From: Argyresthia goedartella
Lineage: Eukaryota > Arthropoda > Insecta > Lepidoptera > Argyresthiidae
Length of the DNA stretch: 64,000 nt
Assembly (NCBI GenBank): GCA_949825045.1
Contig: OX463818.1
Coordinates: 33,124,906-33,188,905 of the forward strand
Direction of reading: 5' to 3'
Numbering within the stretch: the first letter of the stretch is position 1; every line of letters starts with the position of its first letter. Positions 52,833 to 63,602 of the stretch are shown here, in pieces. A program made the position numbers and the translations under genes. The notes under the pieces are model-generated. The model saw only the letters and a program-made list of their open reading frames with translations, was not told the origin of the DNA and did not search any database.

Positions 52833-54179
52833 TTATTCGGCAATTGCCCAAAAAATGACTTTAGGTCGTACAAAAGACACGCACGTCCTCACAAAAGTGG
52901 TTGCATCAGCATGCAGATCCGAACTTAGAGTAAATCGAAATACAGTAGAACCAACCTTTCTGTTACGAGCGGGCAAAAAATCTGGGGGGATTTTTCTTTG
53001 ATTCTTTCGCAACGTACCAACAACTGTCAGCTGCTTCTGTTTCATTTGTTCCAATAGCTCTATACCTAGTCGGTCCTTAAGTTCTGTCACAAATATTTTG
53101 CCGCATAGTAAATAATACCAAGTTTTATTTTATTTAATACTATATATGGTTTGATAGCTCATTAAATACTGATAAATTAGAACGATTATTGGATTTAAAT
53201 GCTTAAAGCCATATTACACAAATGCTAGTTTCTTCAGAGATTTTGCACTTTTTTACCCAACCAAAAATACGGACGTGATTCACTTTATCTTTTTTCCATG
53301 ACTCTTAAAACCTTTCAAACTTACGTGAGATTTTAGTCAGAACCCTCCCTGAACCCGTTACCTTCATTTTGAAGCATAAGATAACTAAGTCTGGGTAAAA
53401 CTAATTTTCATATTCACATTTTACGTAGTGTACTTGTTGCCCACAAGATAATTTTTATACGTTTTTCTGAAAACGTAAAAAGTACGTAAAGTTATCTTTG
53501 GGAGCAGTTGGAACTGAAAGCTAACAGAAAATCAAATGCTAGTTGTTAAGCTTGGTCTAAAATCGAGGTTTCAGAATAAATAAAAAAAAAACCTTGTTGG
53601 TTATGTGGAACACTGTTTTTTTTTTAAATTTGTGGTAAGTGTTATTTTTGTCAGTTGCGGCGTGTTTTGGGTTCGCGATTGTCTCAAGTTATAAGGTTTT
53701 TTGTCATATTGCGATAATCGTACAAAATGTATTGTATTGCAATTTGATTCGAATAAAATAAGCTTTTTAATCATGTATAATACGAATAAGAAAAAGTTTA
53801 TTGCTGAGTTTTATCTATCAAAAACCTTGTGACAGAACTTAAGGACCGACTAGGTAGAAGTGTACCGATTGTCAGTAGTCACATTTCCATTAGAACCTTC
53901 AATCGGAGGTATAAGGCGCAGTACTGCCTGAGTTGGTTTTTCCAGGCTTTGATACTCTGCAGACAAATTGCGCCCATCGGTATCCTTTCCCAAATAAATG
54001 TAGGCATTGAGCAAGTATCCCGATCTTGCATCTGTAAGACATTGTATTTGTATACCATATTTGGCTGTTTTTTTTGGCATATACATCTTGAAGCGGCATC
54101 TGCCACGAAATGCCAGTAACATTTCATCGATACATGCACAACTTCCGATCTTGTGATTGATTCCGTGGTAGGTCCTCAT
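52833..54179 (-). pseudogene. piggyBac-like transposase fragment, split by an insertion
   Basis: The part at 54179-53850 reads IDEMLLAFRGRCRFKMYMPK and KTAKYGIQIQCLTDARSGY, then NVTTDNRYTS, the piggyBac (DDE_Tnp_1_7) core. After an interruption it continues at 53090-52833 with VTELKDRLGIELLEQMKQKQ and LTVVGTLRKNQRKIPPDFLP, and VSFVRPK. PiggyBac enzymes insert at TTAA; no intact ends are visible. N-terminal sequence beyond 54200 is not clearly related. A non-functional relic. Confidence 0.8.
53063..53856. mobile_element. insertion bounded by inverted copies of piggyBac coding sequence
   Basis: 29 bp at 53063-53091 (TACCTAGTCGGTCCTTAAGT start) are perfectly inverted at 53828-53856. The left copy is in place within the piggyBac gene; the right copy is its mirror. 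The 736 bp between are AT-rich and non-coding. Confidence 0.75.
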
Positions 54180-54834
54180 TGAAATAAAATTTCTCTTATC
54201 GTAATTGTAAAAGTAGTCGAAAATTAAATTAGAAGATTAAATCTGAAAAAGAACACTTTGTTTACTCATTGACAGTTAAAATTAAAATAATATTTTTTTT
54301 TGCAATATTTTATCAAGACATGTTTATAAATGCCTTCACCAACCTTTTGTTAGCAATTGTCTATAAAATTGTGAGCTAGAAAAATATTCATTTGTAAGTA
54401 ATGATTTCGGCGGTGCGTTTTTAATCGAGTCTTTTATCGTTTGTTTAGTCATTATTAAAGCTGAGACCGTCTCTGTGTTCACGTCTATCAGTGGACTGGA
54501 ATAGGCTGAAAAGATGTGTATTAATATTTGATGTACTTTTACTGCGTGTGACATGACCGTCGGACATTATATTATATGACGTAAAAACTAAGTTACCTAC
54601 CTCACTTTGTGATGCCTTCTTTAAAGCGTATTTTTGGTGCCATTTTAGTCCCATATTTCTTTTTTCATTTTCGTCTAAAGCGCCTTTTTTACAAGCTTTT
54701 ATTTAGTTTCACCTGTCCCGTTGTCTGCCTGTCTGTCTGTCTGTAATCAAATCTTGCAAGTTAAATTTGATCCACATCCCGGTCCACGATCCATTTCCGA
54801 TTGACAATGCAATATTATTATGACATAGAGCTGA
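54180..54834. other. AT-rich DNA with a short GTCT repeat
   Basis: Minus-strand frames at 54336-54654 have no recognised motif. A (CTGT)n run lies near 54720-54742. Confidence 0.3.
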
Positions 54835-55470
54835 TCTGATGATGGAGCTGGAAGATGGCCATAGGAACTCCGTCATAAAATGACGCAACCTCATCGAGTT
54901 TGGGCTCGTTTAATTTGTCTTGACGAGAACTTTGACACTAGATGGTAACCAGGGTCTGATGATGGAGCTGAAAGGTGGCCATAGGAACTCCGTCATTAAA
55001 CGAACAACCCCATCGAGTTTGGCCTCGTTTAATTTGTCTTAACGAGTACTTTGACACTAGATGGTAACCAGGGTCTGATTATGGAGCTGGAAGGTGGCCA
55101 TTGGAACTCCGTCATGAAACGAAGCAACCTCATCGAGTTTAGGCTAGTTTGATTCGTCTTGACGAGTACTTTGATATTAGATGGTAACCAGGGTCTGATG
55201 ATGGAGCTGGAAGGTGGCCATAGGAACTCCGTCATTAAACGAAGCAACCCCATCGAGTTTAGGCTAGTTTTGATTTGTCTTGACGATTACTTTGATATTA
55301 GATGGTAACCAGGGTCTGATGATGGAGCTGGAAGGTGGCCATAGGAACTCCATAATTAAACGACGCAACCGTGAAGCAACCCCATCGAGTTTGGGCTAGT
55401 TTGATTCGTATTGATGAGTACTTTGATACTAGATGGTAACCAGGGTCTGATGATGGAGCTGGAAGGTGGA
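54835..55470. repeat. minisatellite, about 120-bp unit, five full copies plus one partial
   Basis: Units begin TCTGATGATGGAGCTG (or one-base variants) at 54835, 54955, 55074, 55194, 55315 and 55446. Each contains GGCCATAGGAACTCCGTCAT-like and CATCGAGTTT segments. Periods are 119-121 bp, the last full unit 131 bp. Confidence 0.9.
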
Positions 55471-55484
55471 TGGATGGCAGGAAT

Positions 55485-55590
55485 GTGTATCGTTGTCTAG
55501 TACCCAAGATACAGGGAATCCTAGTTTGGGGCTAGATCAATGTGTGTAAATAGTGTCCAAGGTATTATTATATATTATTATTATAGGAAC
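55485..55590 (+). repeat. SINE/LINE 3' body without tRNA head
   Basis: About 100 bp nearly identical to 27078-27175, ending in the same ATT-rich tail. It joins the minisatellite directly, so it may be a 5'-truncated copy or come from the partner LINE. Confidence 0.75.
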
Positions 55591-55802
55591 ATAGGAACGG
55601 AAACACGCTACTACGCGTTACGAACTACGTAGTGGTAAATCTCGATTTACAAATACTAAAAAGTTAAAAATAAAAATAAAGAAAAAGAAGTTTTTTTTTA
55701 AAACAAGCCTTTATTAAAAATTAACTAAAATGTTTAAAATAAATTAACTCCACTAACAAATATATCAATTTATAAGTTCATTTTAACCTTTAACGATAAT
55801 TA

Positions 55803-55970
55803 AGCTTCTTCGTATTCGTGGCGAAGAAGCACCAAAAACTGGCGAATATTTACTTCTCCGCCACCAAGACGTAGAAGTAAACGTAAAATTCTCTCTAAAT
55901 AACGCATAATTTGAGCTGCATTATAACTCCAAATACGGCTTTTACTTCTACTCACATGGCGCACTGACAG
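55803..55970 (-). CDS. short unrecognised coding-like segment
   Basis: A minus-strand frame reads MRYLERILRLLLRLGGGEVN and ends RHEYEEA-stop at 55803. It is Leu/Arg-rich and more protein-like than its surroundings. It might be the last exon of a gene or transposon. No homologue is recognised. Confidence 0.25.
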
Positions 55971-58007
55971 CTTTTAGTGAAACACTTATACTTACATTTC
56001 TATGCACCAAAATCTGCCTCAGCAAAAACTGGGATACGTGCCGGCTCTGACGATTCACAGACTGAACTGTCAAAAAAATGGCAGCTGGTAGGTTCCTGTC
56101 CAAAGAGTATAGATACTCAGTGTTGCTACCTCCCGATGTTGAAATCCCTGACTCCCAACCTATTAGACGTATTGAAGAATATTGGTGGCGAAGACAATAA
56201 TAGAGGCGGAGAAGTACGGTTTTTGACGAAAAACTTATTTGGAAAAGTTTTTAAAGAAAGTCTATTATAACACGTTGTGAAATTAAAGGCAACAATAACC
56301 ATTTATATAAGCTGTCATATCATATCTACTATGTCAAAATATCTCGTATACTTATTGCTACAGAGACAGTTGAAGTGTACCTCTACCTAAGCGGATAGCC
56401 ATTTTTGTGTCATTTTTCTACCTTTTTTCGAGTTTCATTCGCAATTTATTTCAAGTTTAATATCTGAACTAAACTAACTGTAATGTCTGTTTGAGCCCTT
56501 TTGATGCTTCATCCGACACCGTTATTGAAAATGAGACAGTTGCAATACTTTTTTAAATACTGAGGGAGGAGAAAAAAGTTTTTGAAATCAGCAAAAATAA
56601 CAGCCTCGCCCCTATCAGTCTTCCGCACATAATTTCGAAACATCCTGCCTGCATTTCTGGAATAAAGATGACCTCTCTTGTTAGTAGTGTAACCTCTAAG
56701 AAAATGTTGACTATTTCTGATTTGGGGAAAGACTAACATATGTCTGTCTTGCCCGGGACAAACTGCTAGTCTTACCCCGGTTCGCAATTTCTAGGTTATG
56801 TTTTTGTATTGGTTATATTATCGAAAATTCATTCTTTTACAAACGATTGATATAACTACATAAAAGCCAACATTATTGAGATGCTACTTATGTTCAGATA
56901 ATTCCAGTTTCAAAGCTATTTCACAAAAATATATATAATCGCAACCTTACCCAGAGCGTGTTCGAACTTGATTGCGTTTGTCATTTTCAATGTTGCCATA
57001 TTAGGCGTATTTAATAGCGACATCTGTGTTTTGGACAGTGAATTTTATCATCCGTATCGTTTTACCAGCCTACTAAACTAGAAAAAGAAGCTTTGCTTAG
57101 CGAGATAAGAAACTGCTTGTTTTGCACCTGTGACAGACTTACCCCACCTCACCTTAATAAATGTATTAAGGTTTTACAGTCAACTAAATATAGTTGACTG
57201 TAAAATAAACCTAAACACATCTCAATAGACGGACTTAGCCTCCATGACGGGTAAGTCCGCCTAGTGGCGAGTTTACCAACAATTATACAGTTTACGCAAA
57301 ATATATTTCTATATAGTGTGAGAGTGAACGTCTAACAACCTAGTGTGTGTTCTCAAATCTTAAAAATAAGGTTCTGAATGCCTTATTTCCCAAAAAAGAA
57401 GCTTTTGTCGGGCAAGTCCGGCATACATCGCAAATTCATAGAAACCTTGGGGTCGTTGACATCACTTTCAATAAAACAATAGTTTCTTAGTAATTATAAT
57501 ATTTATTATAATTAATTAATACAATCAGTCAAAACTTACAATTATATCAAACATTTAAGAGTTTTAGCAATTACTTATAGAAAAAACAACAGTTATAGCA
57601 ATTTTAGAAAAAAATGGGGAATATGTGATTGCAACCCTAAAAAGTACTGATTTGCACACTAAAACATTTTTGCATAACTCAGGTTAGGTAATCGAACAGT
57701 TACTTTTTAGTTTGCAAGTCAGTATTTTTTAAGTATGCAATTAAATACAGCCCAAACTATTAAGTTAGGAACGAAGTAATCTGTGTAGCAATACTAAAAC
57801 TAATAATATGCTTTACTGTCTTAAAAGTAAATCGCATTTTCATCAGAAGACAAAAAAAAATGTGTTCAATGAATCAGGGTGCGGTATTAAATCATGTTTT
57901 TTTTCAATATTAGTAGGTCGGGGACATCGTCGCGATCGACTTTTTTGGTTATTGTTTTTACAATGACCAAAAAAATCGATATCGTAAGTTTTGGTTTCTT
58001 AATTGTT
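55971..58007. other. AT-rich DNA, no supported gene
   Basis: A 92-codon minus frame (56509-56787) has no recognised motif. The words ACTTACCCC and AAGTCCG recur near 56770, 57137, 57253 and 57413, possibly subterminal repeats of an unidentified element. Confidence 0.35.
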
Positions 58008-58640
58008 TTATAAAATCTTACTGAATAACGGAGCTGCTCGTGATTTATTTTCCATTAGCCCCACGTAGTATTTCCACTTTAGTCGTTCATAATATCTCTC
58101 CAAGACATTTTCTTCCACCTGATAAATGGGGATTCGATTGCCTTCTTTGTATACATCAGGTAAACAATCAATTCTGTCACCATTTTTTAATGGTGAAACT
58201 CCTGTCAACTATGTTCGAATCCCTGTGGCTTTGGCTATTGATTGAGCCTGAGACACTCGTATATTCTTTTTGTAGAATTTGTTCCGAGCCGTCATTGCAG
58301 AATCCTGATGGTCCTGGTTTGGGGTTCCCATATATATTACTTCCTTTTTCTTTTTTTACGAAAAATGCATCCTTGTTGTATTTTTCCGAATTGGCTTCTT
58401 TGAATACCACACTGGAAATAACGTGGATTGTTTTAATATTAGATTCTTCTCTCAGTGAAGAATGCTCTGTGCTTTGTTCTTTATTATTTTCATTATCATC
58501 TGAAAATGTTCTATCAGATTGTACGACAACTATGTACGAATGTGTGACTGTGACTGTGGCTACTGATTGAGCCCGAAATACTCGTTGTAGAACTGCGTCT
58601 TAATCCAAATGTGCAGAGTCTTGATGATCCTGGTTTGGGG
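58008..58640 (-). pseudogene. unrecognised coding-like remnant
   Basis: The minus frame at 58570-58177 is acidic and Ser-rich (SDRTFSDDNENNKEQSTEHS), containing NPKPGPSGFCNDGSEQILQK and SVSGSINSQSHRDS. A related NPKPGSSRLC...SISGSISSHSHSHT piece lies just upstream (58640-58530). A second frame, 58208-58008, reads VLERYYERLKWKYYVGLMEN. This could be the end of a decayed gene with an internally duplicated segment. No family is recognised. Confidence 0.3.
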
Positions 58641-58669
58641 TTCTCATAGTATATCATATTCGTCATCAT

Positions 58670-58865
58670 ATCTTCGGTTTGTTTCTTTTCCACTTTTTTC
58701 TTTTCTTCTCTTTCTTTAGTACTTTTGTCTTTTCTACTGGTTTCTTCTCTACTTTTTCTTTTCTACTTTTTCTTTTCTACTTTATTCTTTTCTACTTTTT
58801 TGTTTCTTTTTCTTTCTGCATCCTCTTCTGTTCATTTTTCTTCTCTTCTTTCTCGTAATGTTCTT
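58670..58865. repeat. polypyrimidine microsatellite
   Basis: About 195 bp of T/C-rich sequence with CTACTTTTTCTTTT units of 13-14 bp between 58735 and 58800. Confidence 0.85.
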
Positions 58866-59432
58866 GTTTCTTCTTTCTCAATACATCATCGTGAGATATA
58901 ATTTCAGCACCTAGTGCTACCTTTTGGCGCCGTGGGTTGGTTGAAATGTCACCAAGTTTCAATTTATTTAAGAGTGAAGTTAACTAGCCATGTAGGTCCT
59001 ACACCCGATTCCGACTTAAGGGGATATATCATCACATTATAACATTACATATTTTATACTCTTAAATATCCTTCATATTTCATTTTTACAGGCTTAGGAC
59101 CTGCAACCGGAAAAAGCTATTTAATTGTTCGATCAAAACTTTTTAAGGTTGGCGTATTTAAAGCTGAGAATGTACAATGTTTAAATGAACAAATATGTAC
59201 AATTATTCTGCAATCACGCAGGATTTTTTATTTTAGTATTAAAAGTCCAATGGCTTTTTCATAGCTAGCTTGGTCTATGAAAGCTTTGTTTTAAAATCTG
59301 GGATCTAAAATTGTGGCTTCCGAGTTTAAAACATGTCTATCGCAGGAGGAAAAACGCGTTTCTGTTTAAAATTTCAGAGTTGCTAGCATCTGTTGTAGCT
59401 GTGGTGGGAGGTCGGTATTGGCTTTTACACTT
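58866..59432. other. AT-rich DNA, nothing recognised
   Basis: No coding sequence or clear repeat found between the pyrimidine tract and the hAT relic. Confidence 0.35.
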
Positions 59433-59841
59433 TTAAATAAAATATGGCACAGCGGGATGACTTTTGATAGAGTTACGTTTTATTTCAGTGAAGATTTCCA
59501 CCGTTATGTCGTAAAATACTTTTGAAATCTTCACTGCATTTTCTATGATTGTCCATTTTGCGGTGCTTATTATAAGCGCACTACGTAATGCAATAGCGGT
59601 GATTACGGCGTCTTGCGTTTTAATTAGATGCTGCAATATTTCGTAGGACGAGTTCCAGCGTGTCGGACATTCCTGTTTTAACTTCAAGCTCTTTCTGCTT
59701 GTTTTGGGTGGGTGGGCTTCTTTTGAAGTATTCCACAATCCACTTTACATTCACCATTGTGGGGGAAATATGGGCCAATGCTTTTTGCACACGAAGATTT
59801 AATGAGTGTGCAAAACATGGAATTAGCCTCTCTGCTATATA
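59433..59841 (-). pseudogene. ZBED-type hAT transposase relic, downstream part
   Basis: From 59841 down: RLIPCFAHSLNLRVQKALAH, then VNVKWIVEYFKRSP. After a frameshift near 59690 comes LKQECPTRWNSSYEILQHLI and ALIISTAKWTIIENAVKISK. These are standard landmarks of ZBED1/4/6-like hAT transposases. The upstream part (62870-63101) lies on the other side of an inserted DNA element. Coding sequence reaches exactly to the element border. Confidence 0.75.
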
Positions 59842-62800
59842 CTAGATATATAGGTCGGCAGACTAAAGCACATAAGTCAAAAATACGAAGTTTTCAGGAA
59901 GTGAAAAAAAAGTTTATAAAATAATTAAATACGCATTATTAAAAGTTTATTTATTAATTCAAGAGCTTATAATAAACATTAACATGCACATCAATTAGTA
60001 TTTACGTAACATTAAAGAAACAGCTATTTTATTGACTTATGTTATAAAGAACACTAATAAAATTAAAAACCTAAGACTTATGTTGTTGAGTACATTGTAG
60101 GTACTTGGACCCTTTCTACTAAATAAACTACACTATCTAACTTAAAATCTTTGAAAGAAATATTATAGGTATAAGTATATCCGGTTTTTATTCCTCTTCG
60201 CTATCTATAATATCTGGGTCAGTATTTGGCACACCATCTTTTGTAGGTAAATCTAAATAAAATCTATGAAAAACATCAGGTATTAAAGTTAACAAGGAAA
60301 TCAAATCATTCTTTTTTTCCTTGGAAATGGGTAAAGGTATTAATGATATGACCTCAATATTATCAGGTATCACACAGCCTCTGCGCTTTAAATTTAATTT
60401 GTGAAATGGTGTTTCTTTGTCCAAAGTATCTTTGTACGATATTACTCCGAAATCTTTATCATAGCGCAGCCATCTCTTATCTAACCATCTAAACTGTTTT
60501 CCATCTGCGTCCTTATTCCTTAACACCAAAGAACCCTTCAGCAATGAGGAAAATTCCAAAAAGTCGGTGTTTTGCATTTCGATAACTTGGAACTTTTTAC
60601 TGCTTGACCGTATCAGTTGAATCCAGTCGTGTGGATGATAAATCAGTAATTCTGTTTTCTTCTTCTTTTTTTCTATGATGCCATGATCTATATCTGCTTC
60701 CAAATGACTATGGCAAGGTACCATGAACCTTTGGTCAATTATTTCCAAGTCCAACTTTTGTAATGCCCAGGTGAACATTGCACTTACATGAGAGTTCCTG
60801 TTTTGTCCTCCACAAGTATCTGAGTAAAATATAACTTGTTTAGTGTTGACAGGTAGATTCATTTCAAGATGCTTGAAGAGACAGGAAGCTATCTGGTTTG
60901 CTCCACGAGCTGCTACTGTTTCATACCAGACGTAGCATACTGCTTTTCCTGTTTTATTATTGTGAACAGTTAAATTGAACGTCCATAACTGACGTTTGTA
61001 AAAGGCCACTGAAGAGGTCAGTGCTGGAGTAGGTAAACATTGCTGTAAATCAAATGTGTACACTTGAACAGTATCATCATCTTTATACTTTACTGTATCA
61101 CTGCTCTTTTGTTGATAAGCTTGATCTGCTGTAGTTTGATGATGCTCGTGTTGTGATTTCAGTTCATTTGTGTTTTGCTCATCTTGACAAAGCTGGATTT
61201 GCATTTTGAATTTATCGCAAGTGTAACATGTGTCAACGCGAGGCTTTTTAAAAGACAATCCTAATTTGTGAAATTTTTATCGAAGGTGGATTTAACCGAT
61301 TTTCACAAAATAGTTCGTACATTTTGTTTATAGTTAAATGAGTAGGTAAATATTTTTTAGATGTACTCTTCCTGGTATAGTGACTTTCATATGATGGAAA
61401 AGACAAAATATGATCTCTAATTTCTTGTCTTTTTTCTTCAGGAATTTTGTGTTTCGGTTCACTTTTACCACGGTTATCTTGAGTCTGAGTACCTGCTATT
61501 GAAGATAGTTTTTTCATTGCCACTGTTTTTATGAAGTTATCACTCTCGTCTAATGTTTTTAATAAACATCCCCTACATACAGCCTCTCGTTTTCCATGAA
61601 TAACAAAATAATATTTGTATGTTTTCATTCGAAATTTTTGACTGTCAGGGTCTTTGGTACGTGGTCTCTGAGTGGCTTTATCTTCAATCTCCATTAAGGA
61701 GGCCATGTACGCAGATCTTTTTTCGTATGAGCCCATTTGCCAATATTCCCTAAACAATGCTTCTCTTTCACTCAAAGGTATTCGCTCCTTACATTTCATT
61801 CCACATTGTCCAAGTTCTTTCAATACTTTACCGGCGATCACTTTTCCCTTCAATGTTTTATAGGACAAACATAAGTTTCGTTTTTTTTTCTTTTTTTATA
61901 ACACGAATACTTTTTTTGGTGACACTGTGTTGCTGATAGGTGGTGCTGGCTCGGAAGAGCCATCATTAGTCGCTTCATCTTCCGAGCTGGAGGAAACGGT
62001 CGCTTCTCTTTCGCTTGCTGGTAGATAATGAGGATCTTGCACAGAATCATCACTCGAAAAATCAAGTTGATATTGTGGTACAAATGCTTGTGAAGAAAAA
62101 CCTGACGAGGTAGATGGAAGAGGTTCAGGTTCCACTATCGATCTAGCCTGTTCTTCAATATGTACATCTGTACAAACCGATGTTATCGATAAAACCTCCG
62201 GTTCCACCCTTAGTTGACTGGTTGGATCATCAGATTCTTCCCCTAAAAATAATCGCAAATATTATATAAAAAGTTGTAAAAAAATACTTTCAATAAAAAA
62301 CTGATTGCAGTAATAAAACTGAGCATACCTTCTTTATTAGTCTCTCTTTGCAATGCCAGTTCGACTAGTTTCTTTCCTCTTTGACAATCCATTTGTGTAG
62401 TTGAAAATAACATGTATTTTATAAACTTCACAGACAACCTTTCCTTACGATTAACAAAAGCACTACTAACCTGCTTAGATACACTATACTCCAAAATATT
62501 TCACTTACCTTCCACTTTAGATTCCCACAATAAATTACCAAACTCAAATCAAGTACCTACCCTCATAGTGTCAAAAAAAATCCGATAACACGCAACACTT
62601 CACGTTCCAAACGACTTAAGTCAGTAACACCTCACTCAAACCTATCAGAGTCCTTTTCACATAAGTCAGTTTCTTATGTTCTTTATAACGTCGCAAGATT
62701 GTTCAATATCATCATGTTGAAATGGTGCAGCACTTTGTATCGGTACGAACGAAACGTATCCGACTTATGTGCTTTATTCAGTCGACGTATCGAAAAATTA

Positions 62801-62869
62801 GGGTCGGTTTGGTATAGAAAAACAAAAAGTGATTTTTTTGACTTATGTTCTTTAGTCCGCCGACCCTAG
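59842..62869 (-). mobile_element. DNA transposon 2 of the DGC-GQN (DUF7869-like) family
   Basis: Ends: CTAG, then GGTCGGCAGACTAAAGCACA at the left, and at the right the complement of CTAGGGTCGGCGGACTAAAG; imperfect 30-bp inverted repeats. TATA (or TA) flanks both sides (59838-59841, 62870-62873). Subterminal GACTTATG / CATAAGTC boxes recur near 59869, 60035, 60077, 62661, 62762 and 62840. 3028 bp, inserted in a ZBED-type hAT gene. It carries a spliced gene related to the one in element 1. The superfamily is not recognised. Confidence 0.75.
60188..62392 (-). pseudogene. putative DDE-type transposase, DGC-GQN (DUF7869-like) family, decayed
   Basis: The likely start MDCQRGKKLVELALQRETNK is at ATG 62392. 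Exon 1 ends at 62329 (donor GTATGC) and exon 2 starts at 62242 (acceptor TTTTTAG), joining in frame. Exon 2 is acidic and Ser-rich and shifts frame in a poly-A run near 61900. Then LKGKVIAGKVLKELGQCGMK, YYFVIHGKREAVCRGCLLKT and SFPSYESHYTRKSTSKKYLP. A second shift lies near 61255, then KKPRVDTCYTCDKFKMQIQL, YTFDLQQCLPTPALTSSVAF, IFYSDTCGGQNRNSHV and CHSHLEADIDHGIIEKKKKK, to the stop at 60188. Asp, Asp and Glu/His occur in the same order as in element 1. At least two frameshifts make this copy inactive. Confidence 0.65.
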
Positions 62870-63101
62870 TATAGCAGCCGTTATGATGGCTGCGTTGTCG
62901 CTAGCCAAGAAACTATCATTATTGATAGAGGTCCACCCATCTGTGGTCAGGCAAACTGCAGAAGCTGCTTCCACTTCTATCTCGACTCTTTCCATGCAAT
63001 ATGTGTGCATTTTTGGAATTAGGCTCTCTGATAAGGTTTTTGGTGCGTAGTGGCTGTGCGTGACCTTCAATCACGCGAAAAATATCCTTCTCACTACTCA
63101 A
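62870..63101 (-). pseudogene. ZBED-type hAT transposase relic, upstream part
   Basis: HYAPKTLSESLIPKMHTYCM, then AASAVCLTTDGWTSINNDSF are typical of ZBED-like hAT enzymes just before the region where element 2 has inserted. The N-terminal BED finger is not visible upstream. The frame ends at the element border and resumes at 59841 on its other side. Confidence 0.7.
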
Positions 63102-63390
63102 ATATATAAAAAATAAATTTCAACAGTTGCATTTTAATTTTACCATTTGAACTATGACACTTTACCAAGAGACCACTTTTTATTACCCGCTTTATCCCTT
63201 GATTATTTTGCCTTGGCAGCGAACTCAGGCCTCCATAGCTGCTTCATACATTATTATGAACGTTATATCGCATAGAACTTTTATATTTTTATTGCTTTTG
63301 GATCTTATAACAATGCCATTAGATTCAAATCATTATGCAAACTTTTGTAAACACTATGCCTATTATATTATCACAAAGACATACAACCCG
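63102..63390. other. AT-rich DNA, nothing recognised
   Basis: No supported coding sequence or repeat. Confidence 0.3.
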
Positions 63391-63602
63391 GTCAAATAGA
63401 GATGGGGTCTGGTGGGCGGGGCCCAAAACGCTCGTATGGTCAGCATAAAAAATACAGTTTTATTTATTATTATATATTAAAATATGTAAAAATTGGTCAA
63501 ATAGAGATGGGGTCTGGTGGGTGGGGTCCAGAACGCTCGTATGGTCAGCACAAAAAATACAGTTTTATTTATTATTATTTATTAATATATGTAAAAATAA
63601 TT
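63391..63602. repeat. two tandem copies of a 105-107 bp unit
   Basis: Units at about 63391-63495 and 63496-63602 both contain CAAATAGAGATGGGGTCTGG and CGCTCGTATGGTCAGCA, with a few substitutions. They adjoin the 3' end of the DDE transposase gene, like the tandem units downstream of the hAT gene at 29.0 kb. Confidence 0.9.

Noticed and set aside
54835..55470. CRISPR-like array
   Set aside because: The whole 120-bp unit repeats, with no alternation of short repeats and unique spacers; it is a minisatellite in an animal genome.
58040..58570. 176-codon plus-strand frame
   Set aside because: Composition looks like the complement of the acidic minus-strand frame; no motif or domain seen.
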